Below are positions 40,601 to 60,800 of a DNA stretch of 64,000 nucleotides, in pieces. The notes beneath the pieces are model-generated. The model was not told where the DNA came from and made no database searches. It worked only from the letters and a program-made list of their open reading frames with translations. Source of the DNA: Spirodela intermedia (lineage: Eukaryota > Streptophyta > Magnoliopsida > Alismatales > Araceae); NCBI GenBank assembly GCA_902729315.2, contig LR746265.1, positions 7,260,892 to 7,324,891 of the forward strand. Reading direction: 5' to 3'. Numbering within the stretch: position 1 is the first letter of the stretch; each line of letters opens with the position of its first letter. Both the position numbers and the translations under genes were made by a program.

Positions 40601-43600
40601 GAAATGGAGTGAAATAGTTATAAAATCCAGGGATCTTAGAATGACATGCAATAGCATTAGACAGAAGAAGTATTTTGCAAACAATTTCTTTACCTAATGA
40701 TCAAAAGAATGTTGACTGTATGTGCTACAATAAATGGAATTTAAGCTACTGTCCCTAGTAGCCTTTCATATTTGATAATCGGTTCCCATAATCTTCATAC
40801 TGTTTCAGAAGCACCCATAAAGTAAGAAACCTCTAAAACTAAGAACGATCTTTTCCCCTCATCAGAAAATGTAATAAGTTACGGAGATGGGTGGATCCGC
40901 AAATGCTGTCTAATAGTCAGAGCTTCAATACCCAACACAAAAGCCTGACTACTGCCATCATCATTTTTTATTTACACCTCCAATAACAACTAAAAAGCAT
41001 GTAAGAGCCGGCACTTGTGGCTGGCAGTCCCACATGGTCGTCACAATCCAATCTGGAGCATCATATGATACTAATAATAGGAAGATCCCAGTTGGATAGC
41101 TGTCTCCTCGAAAATCTATACCTTTACCCAGAACAGCAAAACCACCCGCATAACAAAGATAAATTCAGGGCGAGGTGTTTTCGAATACCATTATTAATTT
41201 ATTGATACTATAGCCTTTTGGCCAAAATCTTGTTTTATACTTTATAACGTTGTAAATATAAGCTTACCATTTCATGTGAAATTCTACATTTTAATTTTTT
41301 TCTGCGTTGGCATCACTATTTTTGTAACAAAAACATAGCAGTCAAATAGCGTACAGTTATTTTAATTGCTTTCATAATAAAGTTTCTACCATGGTCTGCC
41401 AATTGTGTCAATAGGGTAAACTCATTAGAGTTTGATCTTCAACTTATTTTCCGGTAGGTTTATTCATAGTTCCTTCCCAAAAAAAAAACAAAAAATGCTG
41501 CTTCTCGCTTAAAAAGACCCTTCTAATATGTGAATTGAACAGCAAAGGCAGAATACAAAATATAATTAGAAAATTTGTCGAATAAAATGAACATGCATAA
41601 ATATCAATAACTGAAACCAAGGATGAAGCATGTATCATTAGAAGAATCAAATGCTCAAAGCATCACCCAAAAACAAGAGACAAGAGCATAGTAATGGATT
41701 GTGCAAAAACAGCCGATTCTTCATGTCCAATAATTAATAAGAATGCTCCGTATTACTATTTAGTAATAGATTCTGAAAATATTTGACAAAAATTAAGAAG
41801 CTTACAATCGCAGATCCATACAGCACAGCTAAGGGAATTATGCCGGTGTCATAGTTCGGATCACCAACCCAAATCCTTGAAGCTGAAGATCCTGAAATTT
41901 GAATGCCCAATCCACATTTCTATAAGCTTTCATAGGGATTAATCAACTCGAATAGGATCTACAAGCGACGAATAGCATTATACATTAACAACTCATCTCA
42001 TAAATTCCATATTGTATAAAGATGCGATCATTTCTTTAATCCTTACCAACAAAGATATATTGCAGGCTGTGCAAAATGGCATAATGAATCACCCAAGCAG
42101 CCAATAGATTGCAATGGCAAAACTAAAAAAAATTTCATATGAGATGATTGTAAACACTCCATTCCAGCATCTGGTAGTCCGCCATTTCCTTAAATGCACT
42201 TTACACAAAACTTACCTTGGAATTCATTAATCCCTTTAATCGCAAGGGAGCGGGTACAAACAGGGGTTTATGAAGTTTTATGAATATCACCTAAAAAGAT
42301 GATTTAATAAATAAAAATATAAAGAATTAGAAGTATGAAACCATTTAAACCAAAGAAAAAATTCACCGATTTCTCCGCATAAATAAAAACAACTGAAGTT
42401 TTATTGGAGAATATATTAATCTAGGAATCTTTTGGGAAGAGAAAATTATTTGATGACTTAATATCTTGCTTACCTGCAGAAAAAACATATTAATATAAGG
42501 TCCCTGTCCAACATCTAACACCATCTACTTGAGGAATAAGAAAAACATGAAGGAAACGCTCAAGGAGAGATAGCTCAGTCTGAATAGCTACACTGTTATA
42601 ATCAGCTCATTGCAAGGAAATACGGGGTATAAAAGAGCGCTGTTAATATTTGTCTCCATGTGAATCTTTCAATAAAACGTTTTACCATTACAGCACCCCA
42701 CCTATATTTGCAAATGATATTAAACAGCGCTGTCAGGATCAAATATATATGAACAATAACATCTTAACATATTTGAAAGTAGACGGCATGACACCCTGCT
42801 CATGATACTTGAAATTTAATGGAATTTTTTTATGAGAATTGGTTGTTCACACAAATAGTGACACTTCATAGAGTAACAATAATTAGAACATAGGTACAAA
42901 AGATAACTTATTTGGAAAATATTTTGACAATTTTTGAGATAGGACCACTATTATTTGCGAGTAGTAGAGTAACAATAATAATGTCTGTTTTAAAATCACA
43001 GAGACAGAAGAGGTGAATGAAGATCTTAAAGGTCAACTACTTATGCCCTCACTATGAAGCACAAATATCTGCAACTATAGAGAAATATTGATGAAAAGAC
43101 AGATGAAAATGATGAAATGAGTTCAATGATCTGTAGAAAATGAAAAGAAAAGAAATAAGATAGACAGTACCTGTAACTTCTGGCACAACAACGACATGAT
43201 TGAGAACCTTGGAATGATTAAGAAGATCCCATACACGTAAGGTTCCATCTGAATGAAGAACAAACACCAGTTTTCTCGAAACAAGTTGAGATACCGTCAA
43301 ATCCTTAACCGAGCAGATGCTTCTTCCTCTGCATGCCATTTTTTGGAATTGAAAGGAGACAAAATTTAGACTGAAGCAAGCACAACAGAAACAGCACGAA
43401 ACTGGATGCATAAATTAAAAATTTTATTAACCAAACATGATTTCTACAACCAGCATTGGATGAAAAAATTAAATAGTATTGCGGTGTTTGTGCTTCAAAG
43501 GAACTTATCTATGATCAACAAGAAATTTCTAGGCCATCTGCAGGAGACCTGAGAAGAAACCTGACAAGAATTACATATTCTGGAAATGAAAGCACTCAAG

Positions 43601-46600
43601 GACAAGCTTCTATAGACCCCATCACCAACCCCACTTTAATGTCGACAGCAGAACCTTTCTAACCATCAAATTCATGGGCATACTCTTTCTACATCAAATA
43701 ATGTCGTCCCTAGCATTCCACACCCCACAAGAAAATCCAAACATTTTAAAGCTTTTTTCAGGTCAAGTGGGACACTTTCTCAAAAGTATGCGACCAAAGC
43801 TGTTCACTTCAACAAGCTAAAAATATTTTCTCACGTAAGGATTTTTTCCCGACATGCTGGATACACCAAAGATGATTGAGCAGAAAGAAATTCGTGCACA
43901 AAAATTAATAATTGGTGAACAGCTATGCCCGACATGCTGGATACACCCCTACTCTGTCAAATTAGGTAACAAGGAAATCTTCAAAACAAACCCAAAAAAA
44001 ACAGTCTTAGCAATAACTGAGGAACCTAATATGCTGTATTCAGCCTTCCTATTTGACTATGTTGTAATGCCACTATTTCATACAGAAAACCGTACTGATC
44101 CAGGTCATCAGCAAACCATTAACTGAACCAGAGAATTAATCTTCAGTGTTTCAGAGAACCATTTACAATGTCCAGCTTGTACCACACTGTAGCCAATCTA
44201 GAACTCGAATTCCACTCTCAACATCTTATCTATTTATTGCTGATCAACAGTAAAGGGACTTTCAAAAGCAATGATCTGGCCCATACTTCTGTACTAAACA
44301 TCCGCAAAAACTTATTGGCACTGAATTGAGATCTCTCAAATTTATGAAGCCAAGACTCTGATCATCAACATCATCATCCTTTTCATCATCTTCATGTCAC
44401 TTGCCTAGGCGTGTTGGGCACCTTGTTACCTTCAGATTGCTACCTTAAGACCTATGATAACATTGAGCAAAACGATAGAATGAAATCCACAAGGATTGAC
44501 TGTCATCTAACTAAAGCAAAGCTAGAAAGTGAGTATCGCATATTCCCTCTGTTTGCTTAGACAACTCATTAACAGACATTACGTTCTTTCATATGAGCTG
44601 CATAATGCTCTGACATTACATTTCTTTGGTTTTGATGCCTATGTTTTACAAGGATCATATCCATGTGCTACTGTAGTATTGATAGGAGTTTTGGGTACTT
44701 CAACTGCACAACGATTCTATACTATCGTCCACTTGATGAAACCATTTACCAAATCTGATATGACTACCTTGGCTGAAATTCATTAAGTTTTTCGCAAGTA
44801 AAACAGCCAACTGCCTTAAATCAAGAGTTAGCAAATTGAATAGGTACCAGGAACAAGAATTTCGATCCTTTGGCAACAGAAACAATGATGGGATTGAGAA
44901 AGGCGGAAGCAAGAGGCGAGTTAAGCTTCTCAAATCTAAATGCATTGCAAAAGTAAAATGTACGCAAATTCATCACATTTTCTACATAACATCAGCTTTC
45001 AAAGATATTATAGACAATATTTCGATTGGAGTATCGATATTTCAAGGAAATATGCACGTATTTACAATTTTTGAATTTCTTTAAGACATGTAAATACATT
45101 CTCAGTCAATAAAAAATAGTATGAACATCTTTTTCCGGGTATTATAAAGGAATTTCAATCAGGTCCTTCACCCACGAAACGCCTAACGCCCATTAAACCA
45201 ACTTAACCATGTTCAAACGACTGGTCCAGTAGGCTTATATCCTAATTCATCCCCGGTGAGTAGCAACCTTAAAACCTCAGCTAGGCTGTGATCCAGTAGT
45301 CATCCTGTTGAGAGATTCATTGGTAGCATGTATATTACAATTCAATCCTTTTGTTCGAGTATTTGGATCAATGCTCAAATCAAATGCTAACAAAAATGTC
45401 CTCAAACTAGCGACCAGAGTGTTACAGTAACACATTGACATTTAAGGTATTAGTACTTTAAGTTCCTCTGACAGAATCCATAAATCTCACAACGGCGCAT
45501 ACCCCACCATGACACATGATAGCTGGTGATTGATGTCCCAGATTGTCAACCCAAAAAACCACAATAGCTTAACTTCCATCATAAAATTCTGTCTTTCGTT
45601 TCTCAACGTAAGGTTGACACATTGTTACCACAAAACATACAAACTAAAATCAAAATTCTAAGCATAAGACAGCCCACTTATCAATGCGATGGACTTATTT
45701 ATTAATTGTGTATACTATTTAGGCAGAATGCCTTTACCTATTATTACTAAAAAACTGAAGGAAACCTCAGAATCGGAGGAAAGTGAGGAGCATGTGCTAA
45801 AGGAAAAGAATACCTTGATACCAGGCTCCACAAGCGCCCTATTCCTACATCATCCCGCAATTCAAACGTGAAACCTGTGGCAGCAGAGGGTAAAGCTCTG
45901 TAATGACTTAAAACTAAAAAAAAAGAAACTCTGTAAACCCTCTCGTGGATTCAGTAAGAGAAAGTCAGCGCTAGATAGAAAATTACACTAAACACAGCCA
46001 AACGAACCTGGTGTGCTTTGTTCGAGAATGCCAAGTTGATAGCAGGTGACTGAACCATCTTGTCGTCCCAGCAGCAGGCACCCAAATGTTGCTGCCACAG
46101 CTATCACTTTTGAATCCGTTTGCACATCAACCTCCACGTACTCACTCTGACTGAGGACCGAGCCCGATACATATGTGGAGATATCTCCCAGTTTGAAAAG
46201 ATAAGCTGCCCCTGACATGGTTAGGGCATACAGCATATATCTTCTACCAGCTACATTCCGAACCTAAGGCAAGACAGGTTCCTCGACCAGTTCAGATAAA
46301 GAAATAGGAAAAGAAGGAATATCATTGACAGGGAAGGCCAGAGACAGAATGCAACAGAGAATCAGAGGCAATTATGAATTTGAGTCGCCAATGCGAACTA
46401 ACCTCATCTCTGCAGATAAATGAAAACGTGAAAAGTGACTCAGGGAAAACAAGACGCAATCCGCGTTCCGGAAACTCTTTCTGAGGACAGAGCTCGAGCA
46501 CCTCAAGCACATTCGGTAGATTATTGTGTATTCTCCTGAAAATCATCAAGAAACAGGCAGGTTTGGAGTCAAGTAACGGGAAAAAATCCCACCATCATTC

Positions 46601-47125
46601 GTGCAGGAACATCAACTCGACCACTAACGCCACTAAAAAGCGAAAACAACTGGCATCATAGATAGACAAAAAAGGCTACAGGAAATATGGATAATCCTTC
46701 ATCTCACAAACAATTCTGCTCTTACAGAGAGTTGAAGGCACTTAGAAAAGCAACACCGCGATGGAACCACCTAGAAAAAGAGCTCAACAACGCGCAGAGG
46801 ACTCGAGAACCACAAACCAGATGAAATACGCCGGAGAGTCTCCCGCGACGACGTGGCAGGCGGCCGCATTGCGAGGGGGCGTGGATGAGGAGACCTCAGG
46901 AGAAGCAACAGCACTGGGAGGCGGCGTCGACGGCCGAGGCGAGGAAGGGACCGTGAGCTCGACCCACCGCACCTTCTCGCTTCCCACGATGGGCACCTCC
47001 ACGCCGTCCGTCGGCCAGCTCGAGGAAGGCGGAGGAGGAGCTGGCGACGCCATCGCCGCAGGGGGCGGGAAGGGGTTTGGAAGAGCAGTAGGGTTGAAAG
47101 CGGGGTCTTTGAGCTCGCTAGCCAT
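25666..47125 (-). CDS. NUP160: Nuclear pore complex protein NUP160 (SAR1 homologue)
   Basis: Scaffold nucleoporin of the outer-ring (Nup107-160) complex, needed for mRNA export; Arabidopsis mutants affect auxin response. Coding exons placed: 47125-46818, 46535-46403, 46263-46008, 45874-45814, 43328-43171, 41891-41806, 40513-40403, 40296-40199, 39506-39386, 38915-38842, 36560-36378, 36295-36103, 35989-35421, 34252-34090, 33638-33373, 33282-33095, 31667-31600, 31528-31182, 29338-29270, 29169-28851, 28606-28475, 28375-28267, 28180-28109, 28002-27873, 27797-27729, 27007-26900, 26231-26097, 25987-25814, 25710-25666. They total 4745 nt, about 1580 residues; Arabidopsis NUP160 is about 1500. The N-terminus ([20 protein letters not shown], then [15 protein letters not shown]) and the C-terminus ([24 protein letters not shown]) fit the family. 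The middle carries beta-propeller strands ([14 protein letters not shown]) followed by helical repeats. One intron uses GC-AG; the junction after 38842 leaves a phase gap of one base. Confidence 0.93.
26558..26830 (-). repeat. Inverted repeat arm B, inside a NUP160 intron
   Basis: Reverse-complement counterpart of about 21640-21910. It lies wholly within the NUP160 intron between exons ending 26900 and starting 26231. It carries its own GA-rich run at about 26741-26805, more interrupted (GAGC steps) than that of arm A. Confidence 0.8.
28181..28266 (-). other. GC-AG intron in NUP160
   Basis: The upstream exon ends with codons for GSALK plus AG; the intron starts GCATGT and ends TTTCTGCAG; the next exon starts A-GAA-CTG, giving ALKRELERVF. 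Phase and protein continuity fit only if the donor is GC. The donor context AAAAG|GCATGT is the usual context of the minor GC donor class. No GT nearby gives a correct phase. Confidence 0.75.
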
Positions 47126-47599
47126 AGCATAGAGTGAAGAACAAGAAGAACAAAGCGGGATGGGAGAAGAGTTTGGCCGCCCGGTTCAAACCGGCACGGT
47201 CCGCCGAAAACCTATCCCCGGTTCAGAAAACCGGCTCACTTGCAGCAAATCTCGTCCAGAGCCCGGGCCACTCTCCCCCTCATCTTCGTCCCTCTTTCTC
47301 TCTCTAGCCATTCTCTCTCTAACCATCTGCTTCTCTTCATTCTATATGGTCCCATGAAGGCACCCATTATATCCGCACACCTCTTTCCTAGTATTTTATA
47401 TTTTTTAAATGTATATATAATATCCAAGTGTGAAAATAATTAGAACTTGAAATAATTAAAAAAAGGAAAATACATGGTGGACCCATATAAGGAAAAAAAG
47501 TATAATTCTGGCCCAAATAATCCCAAACCTTAGTACCCATTATCTTACATCCAAAAAATTGCAGACCAGGGATCATCAAGCTCTCTCTCTCTATCTTCC

Positions 47600-47630
<31 letters not shown>

Positions 47631-47648
47631 TCTCTCTTTCTCTTTCTG

Positions 47649-47681
<33 letters not shown>

Positions 47682-47880
47682 AGGGCACGTGCCCACCTAC
47701 ACACAGATGTACATGTACAGATTTAGATAATTATGGAAAGCATTTTGTCGCATGAATGAGCCAGATGAGCGACTAAAGTATTCAGCGTTTTATAGAAGGA
47801 AATATCTCTGGGCAGAGCCGATGTGTAGTGAGAGGAAGAAGGACCGAGGATCAGAGAGAGGAGGCCGGATGCAGCGCTGG
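47126..47880. other. Intergenic DNA between PDX3 stop and NUP160 start
   Basis: Both neighbours are on the minus strand, so this is the PDX3 3' flank and the NUP160 promoter and leader. Bases 47126-47330 are GC-rich leader-type DNA. A CT-rich run fills about 47579-47681 (GA on the NUP160 sense strand). Bases about 47690-47812 belong to a direct repeat also present at 49800-49924. No coding sequence was recognised; apparent open frames over the CT tract are artefacts. Confidence 0.75.
47579..47812 (+). repeat. Direct repeat copy 1: CT tract plus about 120-bp unique segment
   Basis: Following the CT tract, the segment starting with GCCCACCTACACACA and running through ACATGTACAGATTTAGATAA and CGACTAAAGTATTCAGC matches 49806-49924 in the same orientation with a handful of differences. 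Both copies are preceded by a CT tract, so the duplicated unit includes the microsatellite. Confidence 0.85.
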
Positions 47881-55750
<7,870 letters not shown>

Positions 55751-57679
55751 GGCCCAGCACTCGCCTGTCCCTCTCTCCCGAGGACTCACAACGTCCTTCA
55801 CTAGTACCCACTTTCAGTTTTCTTTTTTCTTACGCATGTTTTTAAATTATTTATTACATTATTATATTCTCATTTTCTGGTAATTTATATGTTTATTTAA
55901 TTATAATTTGTATATTCATAAATTCATTTATTAATTATACTAAAAATAGGACTCTAGCCGGACCGACAAGACCAAGCCTGGCCCCCTTTTCCAAAATTAT
56001 TACCCAAATGTAAAAGATTGGATGGTCTTTAAATTTTCTGAGCTTTGATTGAAATATTAAAAAGTGAAAAAATAAATAATTTTGTGGGTAAAAAATGGGC
56101 TTCACTTGGGGTTTTGTGGGCCCATAGGGCATTAAATATAATGATATTTTCAGGAACTTAAAAAGGGAAAAATAGAGTTAAACTTGTTGTCACTATTTTC
56201 TAATAATATTGTTTGAATTAAATATAATTCAATTGAAAATACAACTAAAGAGATGACATGTTATGGTGAAAGTGTAGGTTTTTGTGAAGATAATCTAATA
56301 AAGTTAATGAATATTTATTAAATTAATAAATAATAATTAATTGAAACGTGAAGCTCTCTCTAGATTCATACTTCTAAGGGACTAACACTTGATAGAAGGG
56401 CTCAACTCTCAATAGTAAAATTTTCACTCTAAACTCTCTTCTAGATTCACATGGCATGCCCTCAATATAGAATATTAAAGTTCTAAGCATGAAACCTCAC
56501 TTTTGTGTGGGGGATGCATGACATGTGTAATTGGCACAAGATGATATGACATAGTACACACGAAAGGATATTGTCTATAACAATGAGCATTGACAAAATC
56601 CAAGACAATCACTACACAATAATGGTATGAGTACATATTATGCATGTGAGTAGTAGACATCTAGATCTTTCCACCTATAGCTTTATTGTGTAGTAGTAAC
56701 TTCTCATTATACTTGTGTGTTTTTATCAAGTTTTTATGGGATACAAGCTTACTTGATATTAAGAAGATATCAAACTCTGCACATGATTGAATACTTTCAA
56801 CTTCCACCATATTGACCAAAGTAGGATTGAGCAATACATGACTAAATGAATAATAGGTGGTTCATTTTTTAAGATATCACTTATGAAAGGATTATCCAAA
56901 ATGCTTAAACAAAAAGGTTGTCAAAGTAATGGTAGCTTAAGAGATAATAACAGAAAATGATACACACATTGAACCACTTTGAACTATTGAGCATATTATA
57001 TCAATACAAAGTCATTACTCATAATTTTCTCTAGGATAAGGAGATGTCTTAGTCGGATTTGATGATGCCAAAAGGAGATAGTCTAATCAAGGTCATCAAT
57101 TTGACGACATTTACCTTACTAGGTAGGTGTTGTGTGGAGGGGCTCATTGAAGGTGATAGTATGGAAAGACATTGTAGATTTTATTATGCTTCTAACAGAT
57201 GACTTTGATATCATCTTTTATATAGAATTTCTTGTGAGGTCACAAGTAAGGTCTTCACTCACATAATATCTTCTTTATAATTAAATTGAGTATGTGCTTC
57301 ATTTTGAGAATTGAGAGACTAAAATAAAGCCAATAAATGTTGTAAATATTGCAACACTAAGATGGTTTATGACAAAGATAGAAGACTCGCCTCTATGATA
57401 GAGAGGAAGAGCATGACCAAGTCTCCTTACATCTCAAGGTAGTGGGAGATATAAATCCACAATAATTCCTAACAAGGTGGGAGTGTGTGCAGTGCATACA
57501 TAAGGTTGACAACACTATAGGCACACAAGTCAACATGCACACTATGTGAGCATAAGTATCAAGGGCATGTAGGCTGATGGGGCCACAAGAGCATAGGTGA
57601 GCATGAATGTGGTAAGTGTTCACTTCATAGTAATGTGTATGGTGTTGTAAGTTAGTACACTATGACAATCCCACAAAGA
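55751..57679. other. PDX3 upstream region and AT-rich DNA
   Basis: The 55751-55810 part is the PDX3 leader. The rest is AT-rich with no recognised gene; open frames in it are short and show no protein-like pattern. Confidence 0.7.
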
Positions 57680-57850
57680 TTTGCCCAACTTTTGGAGGAA
57701 TTTAAATATATTTTGCTAGAAAAATTATTTACTCTATTCTTATCCCAATCTAAGGTAGACCATACTATTGAATTTATATTTGAAGAATGAAAACTTGTGT
57801 ATGCACCATACAAAATGGCACCAATTAACCATCTTCACCAAGCACCACTT
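57680..57850 (+). mobile_element. Decayed Ty3/gypsy retrotransposon pol fragment
   Basis: One reading frame shows FAQLLEEFKYI, a gap, VDHTIEF and, after an in-frame TGA at 57788-57790, APYKMAP. This order and spacing match the start of the Ty3/gypsy reverse transcriptase domain (VDHxIEL ... APYRMAP). Downstream the frame is lost and no catalytic motif or LTR pair was found. It is a small dead relic. Confidence 0.65.
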
Positions 57851-60800
57851 ACAATATGTATCCGATATATATATAGGGTCATATCCATCTTTAATCATGA
57901 GGTCAAGCAAGATAAAAGTAGTTACATCTGAATTATGATGCTTAATTTCTTATCGAGTTGACTAAAAGAGGACTGAAATGAGAACCTTATGTAGATATGT
58001 GAGGGAATCAAATTCTCGATTTAGAAGAGGATGTCATGCTTTCAACATAAAACATCCTAATTTTAGACATAAAACCTCACTCTTAATATAAGATCATGTC
58101 ATAGTTTGTGTAGTATCTACACATTGTATGCATAATTATTGTGAGACAATATGTCAAGTGATGTGACTTAGTCGTTGTATAATAAATTAGTGAATTTAAA
58201 ATTTATAAAGTTAAAGTACTATTTTTTAGATTTTTAGAAATATAGTAGAAAAAATAAATTAATTATAATTTGATAAAAAAAAATTAAAATAGTAGGTCAA
58301 TTACTAAGATGTAAGATAATATCAGATAATTTTTTTAAAAAAAAAGAATATAGTTTTTTATAATTTTTAGACTAAATGATGAACATAAATATATTTAAAA
58401 TTTGTAGAGAAATAAGAGTGTGAACATCAAGATGATGTCAATGCCTAATGAATCAGATGAAAATAAAGTTATGTCCAATGATTCTTATGTAAGTGATTAT
58501 AGATGATTTAATAGGTCAAATTAAGTTTTATAAAAGTCAAAAAAATATAATTTGATGAAGAATAATTTTGAAACTTAAACTTGCACAAAGTGTCACTAAA
58601 TTAAGTAAAAAATAAATTTAAAGTAGGAAAAATAGAGTTCTAACTTTACGACAACAATCGCTAGAACTTTATGTGTTCTAGAAGATTATTATACAATGTC
58701 TACAACCTCAAAAGCTCTCTTGAACATAGATGATGTGAACAATCTCTAGATCTTCTTACAAAGTTTAGAAATTAATAAAGTGGGTTTTCAAATCTTCCTT
58801 GGTGGCTATCACTCGGTAGAGTAGAAAAATGATGACTTTGTAACTCTTTGATGACTTGTCACCCAATAGAGATGAGCTGGATGGAGATAAGAGACATCTT
58901 AGAAAACTTCATCCTCAAGTCCACATAGCAAGAGGAGACTCTTTATTATATTTAGTACGCTCTCAAGATATGACAACTAGTCTCCTAGTGGATCCTCCTC
59001 TTCTCGACAACAGTTAATTCTTCGATCAATCGGAGATGATTTACTTAATAGACTCATGATCTTTTTATCTAGAATCATTCAACAATTTTAGTGACGATAT
59101 TTTGTAAATCACGTTGACGATATTTTCATTAATAATTGAGCGATTCTTGAGGCTTGATCATTCACCTGTAATTTATAAGAAAAGTATGATTTAATTAGAT
59201 AAAAAATATGAATTTTAGCTTTGTAAGATTCGAACCCTTGTCGGCCACCCACTTGAATGAGAAAAAAAGAAATAAATACTCAAATATCCTTATAATGTGA
59301 CGTCATAAGAGTATCTCATTTTTATAAATAAGAGGTATTTTAAGTATTAATATCATTAAAAACCTTCAAAAATCTATTTAAGTATCATAGTAATTATTTT
59401 ATGAGTTTTGAGATATATATAATAATAATAATTTTACAATCAATAAGTATCTCTCTAGCTTGTGTATGACCACTCTTTGCCCTATGCCTAACTAGTCACC
59501 TGTGATGTGGAAGTAGAGTGATGCACACATGTCTCCTACTACTCAAGCCATTACTTGTGGCTTTGCTTGACTATGCTTTTAACTTGCTTGTAAGCCTGAC
59601 TGATCAATAGGTTTCTCCTTTTTTCTCTCATTTTATTTTATTTATCTTCATTTTTCTCAAAAATAAAGATTATAAAAATTATATAAATTTACATAAAATC
59701 ACATAAATAGTCAAAAGTTTACATTAACTAACTAAAAAATATTTTTCATATTTAACATAAATATAAATTTATTTATCATGATTTAAGGCTAAAAATATAT
59801 TATTAATTAATTATTAACTCATAATAATGAAAGCTTATCACTAGGGCACGCATAAAAAAGTATTAGATGCATAACAACGTGTAGTAACAAAATGTGATAT
59901 GATCATTATACAATAATGACATAATATGACCACATGACCATATAAACATATAGTTGGTGTAAACATACAATGAGAACCTAGAACATGAAGAGTAAAATAA
60001 TAATTAATAAAGGTGCACAAAATTACACTTGGCATAAATATAGAGAATTTCAAATAATAAGAAGAAATGAAATATTTGTAGGCACATATGTGCAAGGCAT
60101 CAATGTGTGAAGTGTTATTCCTAAAGATGAAGTGTCTTACAACACTTTGGTTGTTTTACTTTGATTTTCTAAATTGAGGAACCTAGCAACATCTATAGTA
60201 AATATTAATAGATGCCCAAGCTTTCCCTCTTGTGCATTTATCTATATAAAGTAGTAGTAGTTTTCCTTTATATGTATGTGCTTTTGTAAAGTTTCTATAA
60301 AGGTTTAAATTAATTAGTATTGAGGAGTCATTGAAGGTTATGCATGGTTGAATACTTTTTAATTTACTCATTAATTGTCTAACATCATGGCCTAAGAAAC
60401 AAATAATTGATTGAAAGTCTCAACTCTAACATTATAGTTTTGAAGTGCTTAAGTAGAGTTACAATACTCTAATTATCTATGCAATCATTACATAATGATG
60501 ATATCAATTAATAGAATGAAATGTACTCTTATAAATTGTTAAAGATTGATATCTTTGATTTAACATTGAAGAAGTTTAATCTTAATAGAGTTTGATGGTT
60601 TTGAGTAGCAAGTTTAACCTTTATTTCAAGCTAGTAAAACTTTATCCAATTATGTTTTATTTCTTTTTAAGAAGAGATTAATGTAAATTTAGAATTTGAG
60701 GTTCTTTGTCCTCATTACTGTACTTTCTCCTAGAGGTATGAATCATGTGACAGCTTATTAAATAATTTTGAATATAGTTGATACTATCAAGGATTTGAAT

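Noticed and set aside
46761-47132. Plus-strand and alternative minus-strand open frames over NUP160 exon 1
   Set aside because: Shadows of a GC-rich exon; only the 47125 frame joins in phase to exon 2 and matches NUP160.
47388-47696. Minus-strand open frame with an Arg/Glu-rich start
   Set aside because: The charged part is the CT microsatellite; the rest has no protein-like features.
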